The position numbers and the translations under genes were made by a program. Shown piece by piece: positions 34,489-43,582 of a stretch of DNA of 64,000 nucleotides (the first letter of the stretch is position 1; every line of letters starts with the position of its first letter). The notes under the pieces were generated by a model. That model did no database searches, was not told the DNA's origin, and saw nothing but the letters and a program-made list of their open reading frames with translations. Origin of the DNA: Mucilaginibacter sp. (GTDB taxonomy: Bacteria; Bacteroidota; Bacteroidia; Sphingobacteriales; Sphingobacteriaceae); assembly GCA_030445275.1 (NCBI GenBank), contig JAUCSE010000082.1:62001-126000 (forward strand), written 5' to 3'.

Positions 34489-35781
34489 ATGGATGGTATA
34501 ACAGATACAAAAAAAACAATTGCAAAGAAATCAGCAATAAATCCTATCATTGTTATAGGTGCCTTATTTTTCATATTTGGGTTTGTAACCTGGTTAAACT
34601 CGGTGTTAATCCCTTATCTAAAAATTGCCTGTCAGCTTAACAACTTTGAAGCCTACCTGGTAACCAGTGCATTTTATATAGCTTACTTGTTGATGGCCAA
34701 ACCATCTGCCTGGGTACTTAAACTATTCGGGTTTAAAAACGGCATGGCTGTTGGGTTAATAATTATTGCACTTGGCGCCCTTATATTTATCCCTGCTGCG
34801 CTCACCAGAATTTACGCTGTTTTTTTAATTGGTTTGTTTGTACAGGGCACTGGGTTAGCTATTTTACAATCTGCATCAAATCCATACATCACCATTATCG
34901 GGCCACCCGAAGGTGCAGCCAAGCGAATGAGCATTATGGGTATTTTTAATAAATGTGCAGGTGTGCTGGCCCCAATTGCCCTGGGCGCATTGGTATTAAG
35001 CAATATAGATAGTTTTAGCGCCAACCTGGTAAAGCTTAGTCCAGCCGAAAAAACAGTACAGCTTAATGAGTTAGCATCAAGGGTAATATTACCTTATATT
35101 ATTATAGTTGTTGTACTTGCAGTATTAGCTGTACTGATCTATTTTTCGGGCTTACCCGAAATTGATACCGAACATGAAGACGAAGCTGTGGCTGCAGCCA
35201 ACTCTGGTAAAAACAGCATATTTCAATTCCCGCATTTAATATTGGGGGTAATTGCCCTTTTCTTTTACGTAGGTGCCGAAGTAATTGCCGGCGATTCAAT
35301 CATAGGTTATGGAACGGCGAGTCATATACCACTGTCTGTAGCTAAGTACTTTGCATCGGGTACATTGATATGTATGGTTATTGGTTATTGTGCAGGCATT
35401 TTTTTTATTCCGCGCTATATTAGCCAGCAAAAGGCATTGGTTTATTCGGCCATATTAGGTGTTATATTAACTTTAATAGCACTGGTTACCCCTAAATATA
35501 TTTCGATAGGCTGCATTGCACTTTTAGGTTTGGCCAACGCATTGATGTGGCCAGCTATCTGGCCGCTGGCACTTTCGGGCCTGGGCAGATTTACTAAAAT
35601 AGGCTCGTCATTATTGGTGATGGGCATTGCCGGTGCAGCTGTTTTCCCACCTTTATATGGCCTATTGGTTGATAAATTAACCGCACAGGAAGCTTATATG
35701 ATGTTAATACCCATTTACCTGTTCATCCTTTATTTTTCGACCATTGGTTATAAAAAAGGGAAGCATGTAGTAGCAGTATAA
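34489..35781 (+). CDS. Sugar MFS transporter of the FucP/GluP (FHS) family
   Basis: A 430-residue inner-membrane proton symporter for a hexose such as glucose, galactose or fucose. Twelve hydrophobic segments are visible. Family markers: GALFFIFGFVTWLNSVLIPYL, FYIAYLLMAKPSAWVL, QGTGLAILQSASNPYITIIGPPEGAAKRMSIMGIFNK (typical of this family), and GLANALMWPAIWPLALSGLG in the C-terminal half. The start ATG at 34489 gives a short soluble N-terminal tail. It has no gene neighbours on its strand and is bounded on both sides by family H repeats. The exact sugar is not predictable. Confidence 0.92.
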   Translation: MDGITDTKKTIAKKSAINPIIVIGALFFIFGFVTWLNSVLIPYLKIACQLNNFEAYLVTSAFYIAYLLMAKPSAWVLKLFGFKNGMAVGLIIIALGALIFIPAALTRIYAVFLIGLFVQGTGLAILQSASNPYITIIGPPEGAAKRMSIMGIFNKCAGVLAPIALGALVLSNIDSFSANLVKLSPAEKTVQLNELASRVILPYIIIVVVLAVLAVLIYFSGLPEIDTEHEDEAVAAANSGKNSIFQFPHLILGVIALFFYVGAEVIAGDSIIGYGTASHIPLSVAKYFASGTLICMVIGYCAGIFFIPRYISQQKALVYSAILGVILTLIALVTPKYISIGCIALLGLANALMWPAIWPLALSGLGRFTKIGSSLLVMGIAGAAVFPPLYGLLVDKLTAQEAYMMLIPIYLFILYFSTIGYKKGKHVVAV

Positions 35782-35803
35782 GACTTCGGTTGAACTACGA
35801 TTT

Positions 35804-35898
35804 TTGTCTGAACCGCGGTTAAACAGATTTAATGATTATCAGGATTTTTAAAAAATCAGATAAATCCCTGAATCTGTTTAACCGCGGTTCAGACAAAT
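35804..35898. repeat. Dispersed repeat family H, copy 2
   Basis: TTTGTCTGAACCGCGGTTAA and the exact inverse TTAACCGCGGTTCAGACAAA bound a 95-base element. Internally AAACAGATTTA pairs imperfectly with TGAATCTGTTT. An extra GGTTCAGACAAATT follows at 35904-35917. Confidence 0.8.
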
Positions 35899-35919
35899 TA
35901 TATGGTTCAGACAAATTCA

Positions 35920-36360
35920 CTATTTCTTAAACCACTTCCTACTAGCCACTAATAAACCAAACTCTTCCGAGGGATTCTTCTCTGTTGATTTATGATGGAT
36001 CTTATGCGCCCTGCGGATACCCATCAGGTAGCGGTTATTGCTTTTAAAAGCTTTAAAGCGGTTATGGATAAACCAGTCGTGAAAAATAAAATAAATGATG
36101 CCGTATACGCTAATGCCTGTACCAATCCAAAAGTGATAACCCAAACTGACGTGCCCTATCCACATCAACCATAAAGCAAAAGCCGCAAAACCAATGCTAA
36201 ACAGATCATTCAACTCAAACCAATCATGCCTTTCCTGGTGATGTGTTTTATGGATAAACCACAACGGCCCATGAAACAGGTATTTGTGCATGGCCCAGGA
36301 AAGTAATTCCATTAGGGCGATGGTTAGTAATGTAGTACATATGTTGATCAATATCTGCAT
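35920..36360 (-). CDS. crtZ: Beta-carotene hydroxylase (CrtZ-type)
   Basis: A membrane di-iron hydroxylase converting beta-carotene to zeaxanthin. All four histidine motifs are visible: HKYLFHG, HKTHHQERHDWF, HDWFIHNRF and RRAHKIHHK, with hydrophobic segments between. Start placed at ATG 36360 (MQILINICTTLLTIALMEL), giving 146 residues. The open frame runs to an ATG at 36420, but that region is the terminator stem of lpdA, so the longer form is unlikely. No other carotenoid gene is in the window. Length and motifs are normal for CrtZ. Confidence 0.92.
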   Translation of the reverse strand: MQILINICTTLLTIALMELLSWAMHKYLFHGPLWFIHKTHHQERHDWFELNDLFSIGFAAFALWLMWIGHVSLGYHFWIGTGISVYGIIYFIFHDWFIHNRFKAFKSNNRYLMGIRRAHKIHHKSTEKNPSEEFGLLVASRKWFKK

Positions 36361-36381
36361 GAGCAAAATCGGCCTTAAAAT

Positions 36382-36416
36382 AGAAAAAGCAGAAACAAAC
36401 CTAATTGTTTCTGCTT
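36382..36416 (-). terminator. Terminator of lpdA
   Basis: AAGCAGAAACA and TGTTTCTGCTT pair around an 8-base loop, 84 bases past the lpdA stop. A T-run follows on the minus strand. This separates lpdA from crtZ and settles the crtZ start. Confidence 0.8.
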
Positions 36417-36500
36417 CCATATTATTTACTTCAACATTCGAAATTCAGCGTTGGATGTTCGATATTAAAAAATCCGAAATCGAAATTCCCATATCCGAAA

Positions 36501-37904
36501 TTACATGTGTATCGGCCTATTCTCAGTTGCTGCTAAACATGCTTCGCGCATGGCTTCGGTATACGTTGGGTGAGCATGGCTCATGCGCGAAATATCCTCG
36601 GCACTTGCCCGGTACTCCATGGCAACAACAGCCTCGGCTATCATATCCGCGGCACGCGGGCCAATCATGTGTACACCCAGTATCTCGTCAGTAGTAGCAT
36701 CAGCCAATACTTTTACAAAACCATCCAGATCACCACTGGCACGGGCACGGCCACTAGCCTTGAATGGGAACGAACCTGTTTTATATTTTACACCGGCCGC
36801 TTTTAACTGTTCTTCGGTTTGACCCACCGCAGCAACCTCTGGCCAGGTATATACAACACCAGGTATGAGGTTATAATCAATATGTGGTTTCTGGCCGGCA
36901 ATAATTTCAGCAACTAATGTACCCTCATCTTCGGCCTTGTGGGCAAGCATAGCGCCTTTTATCACATCGCCAATAGCATAAACACCTTTAACACTGGTTT
37001 CCAAATAATCGTTAACAGGGATCTTACGACCACGTTCTTCAACGGTAATACCTATTTTATCTAAACCCAAGTTATCGGTATAAGCAACCCGGCCAACAGC
37101 CACCAGGCAGTAATCGCCTTTCAGCTCTTTTTTCTCACCTTTGGGAGTATCAAAGGTTACTGTTACCTCTTTACCTTTTACGGTAGCGCCGGTAACTTTA
37201 TGACCCAGGTAAAACTCCATACCCAATTTTTGAAGTACTTTCTGCAGCTCTTTACCCAAAGATTTATCCATAGTTGGGATAATGCCGTCCATAAACTCAA
37301 TTACAGATACCTTGGCACCTAAACGGGCATATACAGAACCTAACTCCAAACCAATAACTCCACCGCCAATCAGCACCAGGTGTTTTGGCACTTCGGTAAG
37401 GGTTAAAGCTTCGGTAGAGGTGATGATGCGTTTTTTATCGATTTTTAAAAATGGCAATGCCGATGGTTTTGAACCGGTGGCAATGATCACATTAGTACCG
37501 GTGATCTCAGTTTCGGTACCATCGCTTTTTTTAACGATGATGGTATTTTTATCTTTAAATGATCCTACACCGTAATGGGTATCGATCTTATTCTTTTTCA
37601 TCAGGTAAACAATACCGCTGGTATTGGCATCAACCACTTCCTGCTTGCGTTTGATCATTTGCCCGAAATCAATTTTCAGATTATCAAGCTTAATACCATG
37701 TGTAGTAAAGGTATGAGCAGCATTATGGTAATGTTCAGACGAATCAAGCAAGGCTTTTGACGGGATACAGCCTACATTAAGGCAAGTACCACCAAGAGTG
37801 GTATATTTTTCAACAATCGCGGTTTTTAAACCCAGTTGGGCGCTGCGTATAGCGGCTACATAACCACCAGGGCCCGAACCGATAACGATAACATCATATT
37901 GCAT
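36501..37904 (-). CDS. lpdA: Dihydrolipoyl dehydrogenase (E3)
   Basis: The FAD flavoprotein that reoxidises dihydrolipoamide in 2-oxoacid dehydrogenase complexes and glycine cleavage. Start at ATG 37904 (MQYDVIVIGSGPGGYVAA) gives 467 residues. The upstream start at 37928 was dropped because a TAACTTTG promoter element overlaps it. Motifs: FAD fold GSGPGG, redox disulfide GGTCLNVGCIPSK with C41 and C46, NAD fold GGGVIGLELGSVYARLG, GDVIKGAMLAHKAEDEG, and the active-site base in SHAHPTYTEAMREA. It is monocistronic, with its own terminator. The E1 and E2 subunits are not in the window. Confidence 0.97.
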   Translation of the reverse strand: MQYDVIVIGSGPGGYVAAIRSAQLGLKTAIVEKYTTLGGTCLNVGCIPSKALLDSSEHYHNAAHTFTTHGIKLDNLKIDFGQMIKRKQEVVDANTSGIVYLMKKNKIDTHYGVGSFKDKNTIIVKKSDGTETEITGTNVIIATGSKPSALPFLKIDKKRIITSTEALTLTEVPKHLVLIGGGVIGLELGSVYARLGAKVSVIEFMDGIIPTMDKSLGKELQKVLQKLGMEFYLGHKVTGATVKGKEVTVTFDTPKGEKKELKGDYCLVAVGRVAYTDNLGLDKIGITVEERGRKIPVNDYLETSVKGVYAIGDVIKGAMLAHKAEDEGTLVAEIIAGQKPHIDYNLIPGVVYTWPEVAAVGQTEEQLKAAGVKYKTGSFPFKASGRARASGDLDGFVKVLADATTDEILGVHMIGPRAADMIAEAVVAMEYRASAEDISRMSHAHPTYTEAMREACLAATENRPIHM

Positions 37905-37925
37905 AGTAGTGTTTTTTGTGGTTGG

Positions 37926-37933
37926 CAAAGTTA
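37926..37933 (-). promoter_or_regulatory. lpdA promoter -7 element
   Basis: Minus-strand TAACTTTG matches TAnnTTTG and lies 21 bases before the ATG at 37904. Confidence 0.5.
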
Positions 37934-37967
37934 ATGGTTATTAGGTTATTATTTTATAGATTAAGGG

Positions 37968-38975
37968 TCAAAATTCGCAATACTTGTTTACCCAGGTTTT
38001 TATAAGGGCAACCCTATCTTTCACAAACCGCGGCCCAAAAAACTGGTTCGACCAATCGTCAAAGTGCTCATGCTGAAACCCGAGGTAAAATATCCAGAAA
38101 CCAACGCCAAGGTAAGGGATAGCTTCGATCTCTTCCTCGGATACGAGTCTTACTTCACGATAGGCTGTTATAAAAACCTTATACATCCGGTCGGCTTCAT
38201 CATCAGTAAGCTTTCCCGTAAATACATGCATAAAAAAATGCACAAAGAACGACATCAGATCATTTGCCAAATAACCTTTGCCTGCAAAATCAAAATCGAA
38301 GAAGGTAAGCTTCTCGCTATCGCTAAAGTGAAAGTTTTTGGGTAAAAAATCATACTGGCAATAACCATAGCTAAAGGCGGCTAAATTAAATGATGCCAGC
38401 TTTTCAATAACCTTCGGGGCAATATCTTTCAGGTAAGTATATTCGTCAGGTAACTCTTCAAACGCTGGTTCCAGTATCTCTATAGGTTTCGTAAGCGTGG
38501 TATCAACAGTGTAAGCTCCGCGGGGATATTTTAATTCGACAATCGAAGTAATGTTATGAACGGCCGCCATTTGCCTGCCAACAGTTTTCAATTGCTCATC
38601 GTTCAGGTCGAGTACAGGTTTACCCTCAGCATAAGAAAACAATATACCATACCGTGTACCTTCGGCCGCATCAAATTTTTGTATAGGGTTGTTGAAGATA
38701 TCAGTAAGCGGATATGATACACTTGCTCCCGCAGCTTTCAGTATGTTTAATAGTTCAACTTCTCCCTTTATTTCTTCCAATGAGCGGTGCTGATCGCGAT
38801 AGACCTTAAAAATATATTTAACCGGATTTGTTTCTATAATATACGTATCGCTTACGCCACGTAATAAGAACCTGCAGGTTAAAACATCTAAGCTGTATGC
38901 TGTTGCAATATATTGCTTTAAGGCAGCGGCCGATAAGGTAGAGTATTGCGCGGGAAATAATGGCGATGATGACAT
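37968..38975 (-). CDS. Phosphotransferase (APH/HSK2 kinase-like fold)
   Basis: A 335-residue cytoplasmic kinase-like protein of the aminoglycoside phosphotransferase/homoserine kinase type 2 superfamily. The N-lobe contains RFLLRGVSDTYIIETNPVKYIFKVYRD (the ATP-lysine strand). The catalytic loop reads QYDFLPKNFHF, keeping Asp and Asn but with Gln in place of the usual His. The metal loop is FFDFDFAGKGYLANDL. The substrate could be an amino acid, choline or a small amine. It is not evidence of drug resistance. Start ATG at 38975. It lies upstream of lpdA on the same strand, about 60 bases away. Confidence 0.85.
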   Translation of the reverse strand: MSSSPLFPAQYSTLSAAALKQYIATAYSLDVLTCRFLLRGVSDTYIIETNPVKYIFKVYRDQHRSLEEIKGEVELLNILKAAGASVSYPLTDIFNNPIQKFDAAEGTRYGILFSYAEGKPVLDLNDEQLKTVGRQMAAVHNITSIVELKYPRGAYTVDTTLTKPIEILEPAFEELPDEYTYLKDIAPKVIEKLASFNLAAFSYGYCQYDFLPKNFHFSDSEKLTFFDFDFAGKGYLANDLMSFFVHFFMHVFTGKLTDDEADRMYKVFITAYREVRLVSEEEIEAIPYLGVGFWIFYLGFQHEHFDDWSNQFFGPRFVKDRVALIKTWVNKYCEF

Positions 38976-39163
38976 ATAAAAGGGTTGAGGCAGAATTGGC
39001 CGTAATATATTAAAACTAAATAAATGCGGCCTGCTTAAATATAAATTTGATTGTTTCTCTTTTACTGTTTCATCATTTCCATCTCACTTATTGCAACAAT
39101 GTTGAGATTAATAGCTAATTATTAATTTACTTATTAAATTAGCCATCTAAATTGACTGATCTC

Positions 39164-41023
39164 ATGAAAAAAAAATTCCTTTTATTTATTCTATCGATAG
39201 CGTGCTGTCAGGGTTTGTTTGCCCAAAGCGATTATGTAAAAGAGCACTACACTAAAAAAGACGTGTATATTACTGTGCGTGATGGCATAAAACTTTTCAC
39301 CTCCATTTACACACCTAAGGATGCATCCGTCAAAAACAAGTATCCGATTATGATGCAGCGTACCTGCTATAGCGTTGCTCCTTATGGCGAGGATAAATAC
39401 CCAGTACGTTTGGGTCCCTCAGAAACCATGATGAAGGAAGGTTATATATTTGTATATCAGGATGTACGTGGCCGCTGGAAAAGCGAAGGCACCTGGACCA
39501 ACATGACCCCGGTAATTGATAACAAAAAAAGCAAGACCGATGTTGATGAGGGTTCTGACACCTATGATGCCATTGACTGGATGGTTAAAAACGTACCTTA
39601 TAACAATGGCAAGGTTGGCCAATATGGTATATCCTACCCCGGTTTTTATACCGCTGCGGGTATCCTGTCAAATCACCCTGCTTTAAAAGCTTCGTCGCCT
39701 CAAGCTCCTATTTCTGATTTCTTTTTTGACGATTTTCATCATAACGGTGCATTTCTGGAGGGTTACTTTTTTACCTTTCCCGTTTTTGGTGTTCAGAAAA
39801 CTGATACCACCACCAAGGCTTGGTACACTATGCTTAAGCCCGATTCAAAAGACGGTTATCAGTATCTGTTAGATCTTGGTCCACTTAAAAACGCCGATAA
39901 ATTTTACAAGGATAACTTCTTTTGGCAAGAAACCATTAACCATCCTAACTATGATGAATTTTGGCAAAAAAGAGGCTTGTTAAAACACTATGGTAAAGTT
40001 AAGCCTGCCGTAATGTTGGTAGGCGGTTGGTTTGATGCTGAGGACTTGACCGGTCCGCTGGCAATATATAAAACCATTAACAAAACCGATCCTGCTGCTT
40101 ACAATACCATTGTGATGGGTCCGTTTGGCCATGGCCGCTGGTCGCGCGAAACCGGGCATACCATGCACAGCAATGTTTATTTTGGTGATAGCATCGCTAC
40201 TTTTTATCAAAAAAATATCGAATCTAAATTCTTTAATCACTTTTTAAAAGGCAATGGCGATAAAAACTCAGGTTTGCCAAATGCCTATATGTACAATACC
40301 GGTAAAAAAGAGTGGGCTACCTTTGATAAATGGCCAGCGCCAAATGCCGTTCATCAAAAATTATTCTTAGGTGCCGATGGCAAACTGGCCGATGCACAAC
40401 CAGCCGCGGCTGGTTCCGTTTCATACGTAAGCGATCCCCTAAAACCGGTTCCTTATACCGAGGATAATACTACCACCATGGGCTTTACCCCACACAACTA
40501 CATGAGCGAAGACCAGCGCTTTGCAGGTCGCAGAACGGATGTATTGGTTTATCAAACCGATGTATTGGCAGATGATGTAACACTTGGCGGCGAAATCATG
40601 GCACACCTTAAAATAGCTACCACAGGTACTGATGCTGACTTCGTGGTAAAATTGATTGACGTTTATCCGGCCGATGAACCCAATAACCCATACATGCCCA
40701 ACAAGAACATCATCCTGAGCAACTACTGGCAAATGGTGCGCTCAGAAGTAATGCCTGCGCGTTTCCGCAATAGCTTTGAAAAACCTGAGGCTTTAGTGGC
40801 TAATCAAAAAACAGATGTAAACTTCCGCCTGCAGGATGTGTTGCATACCTTTAAAAAAGGTCATCGCATTATGATACAGGTTCAAAGCACCTGGTTCCCT
40901 ATTATTGCCCGCAACCCGCAAAAGTTTGTGGAAAACCCGTACAAAGCTGATGAAAGCGATTATATCAAAGCAACTGAAACTGTTTATAATGACAGCTTTA
41001 TTGATGTGCAGGTACTGAAATAA
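39164..41023 (+). CDS. CocE/NonD-family secreted hydrolase
   Basis: A 619-residue exported alpha/beta hydrolase of the X-prolyl dipeptidyl-peptidase/amino-acid ester hydrolase class. ATG 39164 (MKKKFLLFILSIACCQGLFA, signal peptide) is preferred to the TTG 12 bases upstream. The nucleophile elbow is YGISYPGF with Ser157. The nearby QDVRGRWKSEG and SFETMMKEGY-like blocks are characteristic. The second domain is a jelly roll (RTDVLVYQTDVLADDVTLGGEIMAHL, LQDVLHTFKKGHRIMIQVQSTWFP). It could cleave peptides or acyl amino-acid esters in the periplasm. It forms a peptide-degrading neighbourhood with the M1 enzymes downstream. Confidence 0.92.
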   Translation: MKKKFLLFILSIACCQGLFAQSDYVKEHYTKKDVYITVRDGIKLFTSIYTPKDASVKNKYPIMMQRTCYSVAPYGEDKYPVRLGPSETMMKEGYIFVYQDVRGRWKSEGTWTNMTPVIDNKKSKTDVDEGSDTYDAIDWMVKNVPYNNGKVGQYGISYPGFYTAAGILSNHPALKASSPQAPISDFFFDDFHHNGAFLEGYFFTFPVFGVQKTDTTTKAWYTMLKPDSKDGYQYLLDLGPLKNADKFYKDNFFWQETINHPNYDEFWQKRGLLKHYGKVKPAVMLVGGWFDAEDLTGPLAIYKTINKTDPAAYNTIVMGPFGHGRWSRETGHTMHSNVYFGDSIATFYQKNIESKFFNHFLKGNGDKNSGLPNAYMYNTGKKEWATFDKWPAPNAVHQKLFLGADGKLADAQPAAAGSVSYVSDPLKPVPYTEDNTTTMGFTPHNYMSEDQRFAGRRTDVLVYQTDVLADDVTLGGEIMAHLKIATTGTDADFVVKLIDVYPADEPNNPYMPNKNIILSNYWQMVRSEVMPARFRNSFEKPEALVANQKTDVNFRLQDVLHTFKKGHRIMIQVQSTWFPIIARNPQKFVENPYKADESDYIKATETVYNDSFIDVQVLK

Positions 41024-41040
41024 AGTTATAGAAACCAGAA

Positions 41041-41131
41041 GCATCATTGCGAGGTACGAAGCAATCTCTACGTAAGCAGGTCAAATCTACTCTGTAAAGC
41101 ATAGAGATTGCTTCGTACCTCGCAATGACGT
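41041..41131. repeat. Family A repeat, short form
   Basis: GCATCATTGCGAGGTACGAA at the left and CTTCGTACCTCGCAATGACG at the right are inverse arms around about 50 bases that include AGCATAGAGATTG. The element lies between two plus-strand peptidase genes. Confidence 0.85.
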
Positions 41132-41254
41132 TATTACATTATGTCCTCACCCTTACAGGGGGATATTTACTGCCTAGATATTGAAAAAACGCATTTACTG
41201 AAGCATATTTATTACTTTTAAGCTTCATATTTTATTGATTTATTTCCTTACCAA

Positions 41255-42934
41255 ATGAATATTCTATCATTTATCAGGCTGCGCCACATGTTAGTGTTTT
41301 TGGCTACGATAATAGGCTTACCTGTTATTAGCCAGGCCCAGTTGGAAACACCCAAAGTAACATTTACCCATGCCGATACGCTGCGCGGCACCCTTACACC
41401 ACTACGCAGCTGTTACGATATTAACTACTATCATCTGGATGTTAAGGTTAATATTGATCAAAAGGCCATTAGCGGCAGCAATCAGTTTAAATTTACCGCT
41501 ACGCAGGATTTCACCAAACTGCAGTTTGACCTGTTTGCCAACCTGAATGTTGATAAAGTGGTATATAAAGGAAAGACCATTCCTTATACACGCGATGCTA
41601 ACACCGTGTTTATAACCTTTCCGCAAACCATAACCAATGGCAGTAAGGACGAATTTACCGTTTACTATTCGGGCAAACCGACCATTGCTGTAAATGCCCC
41701 CTGGGATGGTGGATTTGTATTTAAAAAAGATTCGCTGGGTAAACCATGGGTAGCCACCGCCTGCGAAGGAATAGGCGCAAGCATTTGGTGGCCCAATAAA
41801 GATCACCTGAGCGACGAGGTTGACAGTATGATGATCAGTATCAGCGTACCCAAAGGATTAAAGGATGTATCAAACGGTCGCCTGCGCAAGGTTACTCCGT
41901 TAAAAGATGGCTATACCCGTTTTGACTGGTTTGTGGCCAACCCGATCAACAATTATGATGTTGCCGCCAACATTGGCGACTATACCCACTTTAGCGATAC
42001 CTATGATGGCGAAAAGGGTAAGCTCACCCTTGATTTCTGGGTGCTCCCGGCCAGCCTGGAAAAAGCAAAAAAACAGTTCGGCGAAAACGTAAAACCCATG
42101 CTGAAAGCCTTTGAACACTGGTTTGGACCTTATCCTTTTTATGAGGATGGTTATAAACTGGTTGAAACGCCATTTTTAGGCATGGAACATCAAAGCGCCA
42201 CAGCTTATGGAGCACATTTCATTAATGGTTACCTGGGTTATGATATGTCGGGTACTGGGTGGGGCTTAAAATGGGACTATACAATAGTACACGAAAGCGG
42301 GCACGAATGGTTTGGCAATAATATTACCGGGAAGGACCTTGCCGATATGTGGATACATGAAAGTTTTACCTGCTATTCCGAATCATTATTTATTGAAAAT
42401 AATTGGGGCAAAAAAGCAGGTCAGGAGTATAATAAAGGGATAAGACAGGGTATTGGGAATGATAGTCCTATTGTTGGCCCATATAATGTGAACAAAGAAG
42501 GCTCGGGCGATATGTATGCCAAGGGGGCAGTATTCCTCAACATGGTACGCACCATTATTAATGACGATGAAAAGTGGCGAGCTATTTTACGCGGATTGAA
42601 CAGTACGTTTTATCATCAAACCGTTACTTATGATCAGGTGGTGAATTATATCAGTGAGCAATCGGGCAAAAACCTGCTGCCTGTTTTTGATCAGTACCTG
42701 CATTATAAAAATCTGCCTACGCTGGAATTTTCTACACAGGATGGTAAATTGCTTAGCCGCTGGATAGCCGATGCCCAGGGCTTTACCATGCCGGTGCTTG
42801 TAAGGGTAAAAGGCGGCGAGTATAAATTTATCACCCCTACCACTCGCTTTACCCCGGTCGAAATTAACGGCGCTACCAAAGACAATATTGAGGTAGATAC
42901 GTTTAATTACTATATAGGTGTCCTGATAGATTAA
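41255..42934 (+). CDS. M1-family metallopeptidase (aminopeptidase N-like), copy 1
   Basis: A 559-residue secreted zinc aminopeptidase. The N-terminal hydrophobic stretch (MLVFLATIIGLPVISQAQ) is the signal region. The zinc site is HESGHEW with H346, E347 and H350, plus the third ligand Glu 19 residues later (WIHESF, E369). The substrate-binding exopeptidase motif is LGMEHQS, with GMEH where most family members have GAMEN. It lacks the large C-terminal helical domain of full-length aminopeptidase N. It is highly similar to the second copy at 43583-45262, with the same length. The gene at 42940 follows 5 bases later. Confidence 0.93.
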   Translation: MNILSFIRLRHMLVFLATIIGLPVISQAQLETPKVTFTHADTLRGTLTPLRSCYDINYYHLDVKVNIDQKAISGSNQFKFTATQDFTKLQFDLFANLNVDKVVYKGKTIPYTRDANTVFITFPQTITNGSKDEFTVYYSGKPTIAVNAPWDGGFVFKKDSLGKPWVATACEGIGASIWWPNKDHLSDEVDSMMISISVPKGLKDVSNGRLRKVTPLKDGYTRFDWFVANPINNYDVAANIGDYTHFSDTYDGEKGKLTLDFWVLPASLEKAKKQFGENVKPMLKAFEHWFGPYPFYEDGYKLVETPFLGMEHQSATAYGAHFINGYLGYDMSGTGWGLKWDYTIVHESGHEWFGNNITGKDLADMWIHESFTCYSESLFIENNWGKKAGQEYNKGIRQGIGNDSPIVGPYNVNKEGSGDMYAKGAVFLNMVRTIINDDEKWRAILRGLNSTFYHQTVTYDQVVNYISEQSGKNLLPVFDQYLHYKNLPTLEFSTQDGKLLSRWIADAQGFTMPVLVRVKGGEYKFITPTTRFTPVEINGATKDNIEVDTFNYYIGVLID

Positions 42935-42939
42935 ATGAT

Positions 42940-43569
42940 ATGATACGCTATATAAAATCCATTTGTCTGTTTATAATTTTTTTGCAGGCACATGCGGCGT
43001 TTGCCCAGATTAAGGTTAGCAAGGTTGATAAAAAATCCATACCCAAATCAACATCTTACAAGGGGTATATTATTAACGCTGTCCGTTTCACAGATAACGA
43101 AGGAGATCATTTAGTAATTACGACCGAAACCGGGGTAAGTGATACCAAAGGCGGTGAAGACGGTAGAGATGCCGAGTTATATGCTTATCTATATAACATG
43201 AAAGGCAATGAGGCTCAGCTAAACTGGCAAACCTATGATTTTGTTAAGGATTGCCCGGTAGATCTGGAGGCCCAATATATACCCAATACCTTCGCCATAA
43301 CTGACCTGAATAAAGACGGTAAAGCCGAAGTGTGGCTGATGTACAAAACCTTATGTGCTGGTGATATAAGTCCCGGCGAAATGAAGATCATTATGCACGA
43401 GGGTAGTAAAAAGTATGCCATCAGGGGGCAAAACAAAGTCAGAGTTGTAGAGAACCAATATGATGGTGGTAAATATATCTTTGACGAAGCTTTTAAAAAC
43501 GGCCCTATCCAATTCAAAAATTACGCTCAGGAGCTCTGGAAAAAAAACATATGGGGTCCAAAGAATTAA
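42940..43569 (+). CDS. Small secreted protein (M949_RS01915-like), unknown function
   Basis: A 209-residue exported protein: signal peptide MIRYIKSICLFIIFLQAHAAFA, then a mostly beta domain. The block TDLNKDGKAEVWLMYKTLC and SPGEMKIIMHEGSKKYA resembles a family linked in some genomes to surface polysaccharide synthesis (M949_RS01915). I recall that name from general knowledge and it should be checked. The DxNxDGxxE loop is calcium-binding-like and is also seen in the gene at 72-605. It is inserted between two M1 peptidase copies with gaps of 5 and 13 bases, so it is part of one transcript. Confidence 0.75.
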   Translation: MIRYIKSICLFIIFLQAHAAFAQIKVSKVDKKSIPKSTSYKGYIINAVRFTDNEGDHLVITTETGVSDTKGGEDGRDAELYAYLYNMKGNEAQLNWQTYDFVKDCPVDLEAQYIPNTFAITDLNKDGKAEVWLMYKTLCAGDISPGEMKIIMHEGSKKYAIRGQNKVRVVENQYDGGKYIFDEAFKNGPIQFKNYAQELWKKNIWGPKN

Positions 43570-43582
43570 ATACAATTCCAGT

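Noticed and set aside
35920..36420. Longer crtZ start
   Set aside because: The extra 20 codons come from the lpdA terminator stem.
37968..38975. Aminoglycoside resistance kinase
   Set aside because: Only the broad kinase-like fold is visible; the catalytic His is Gln and no resistance context exists.
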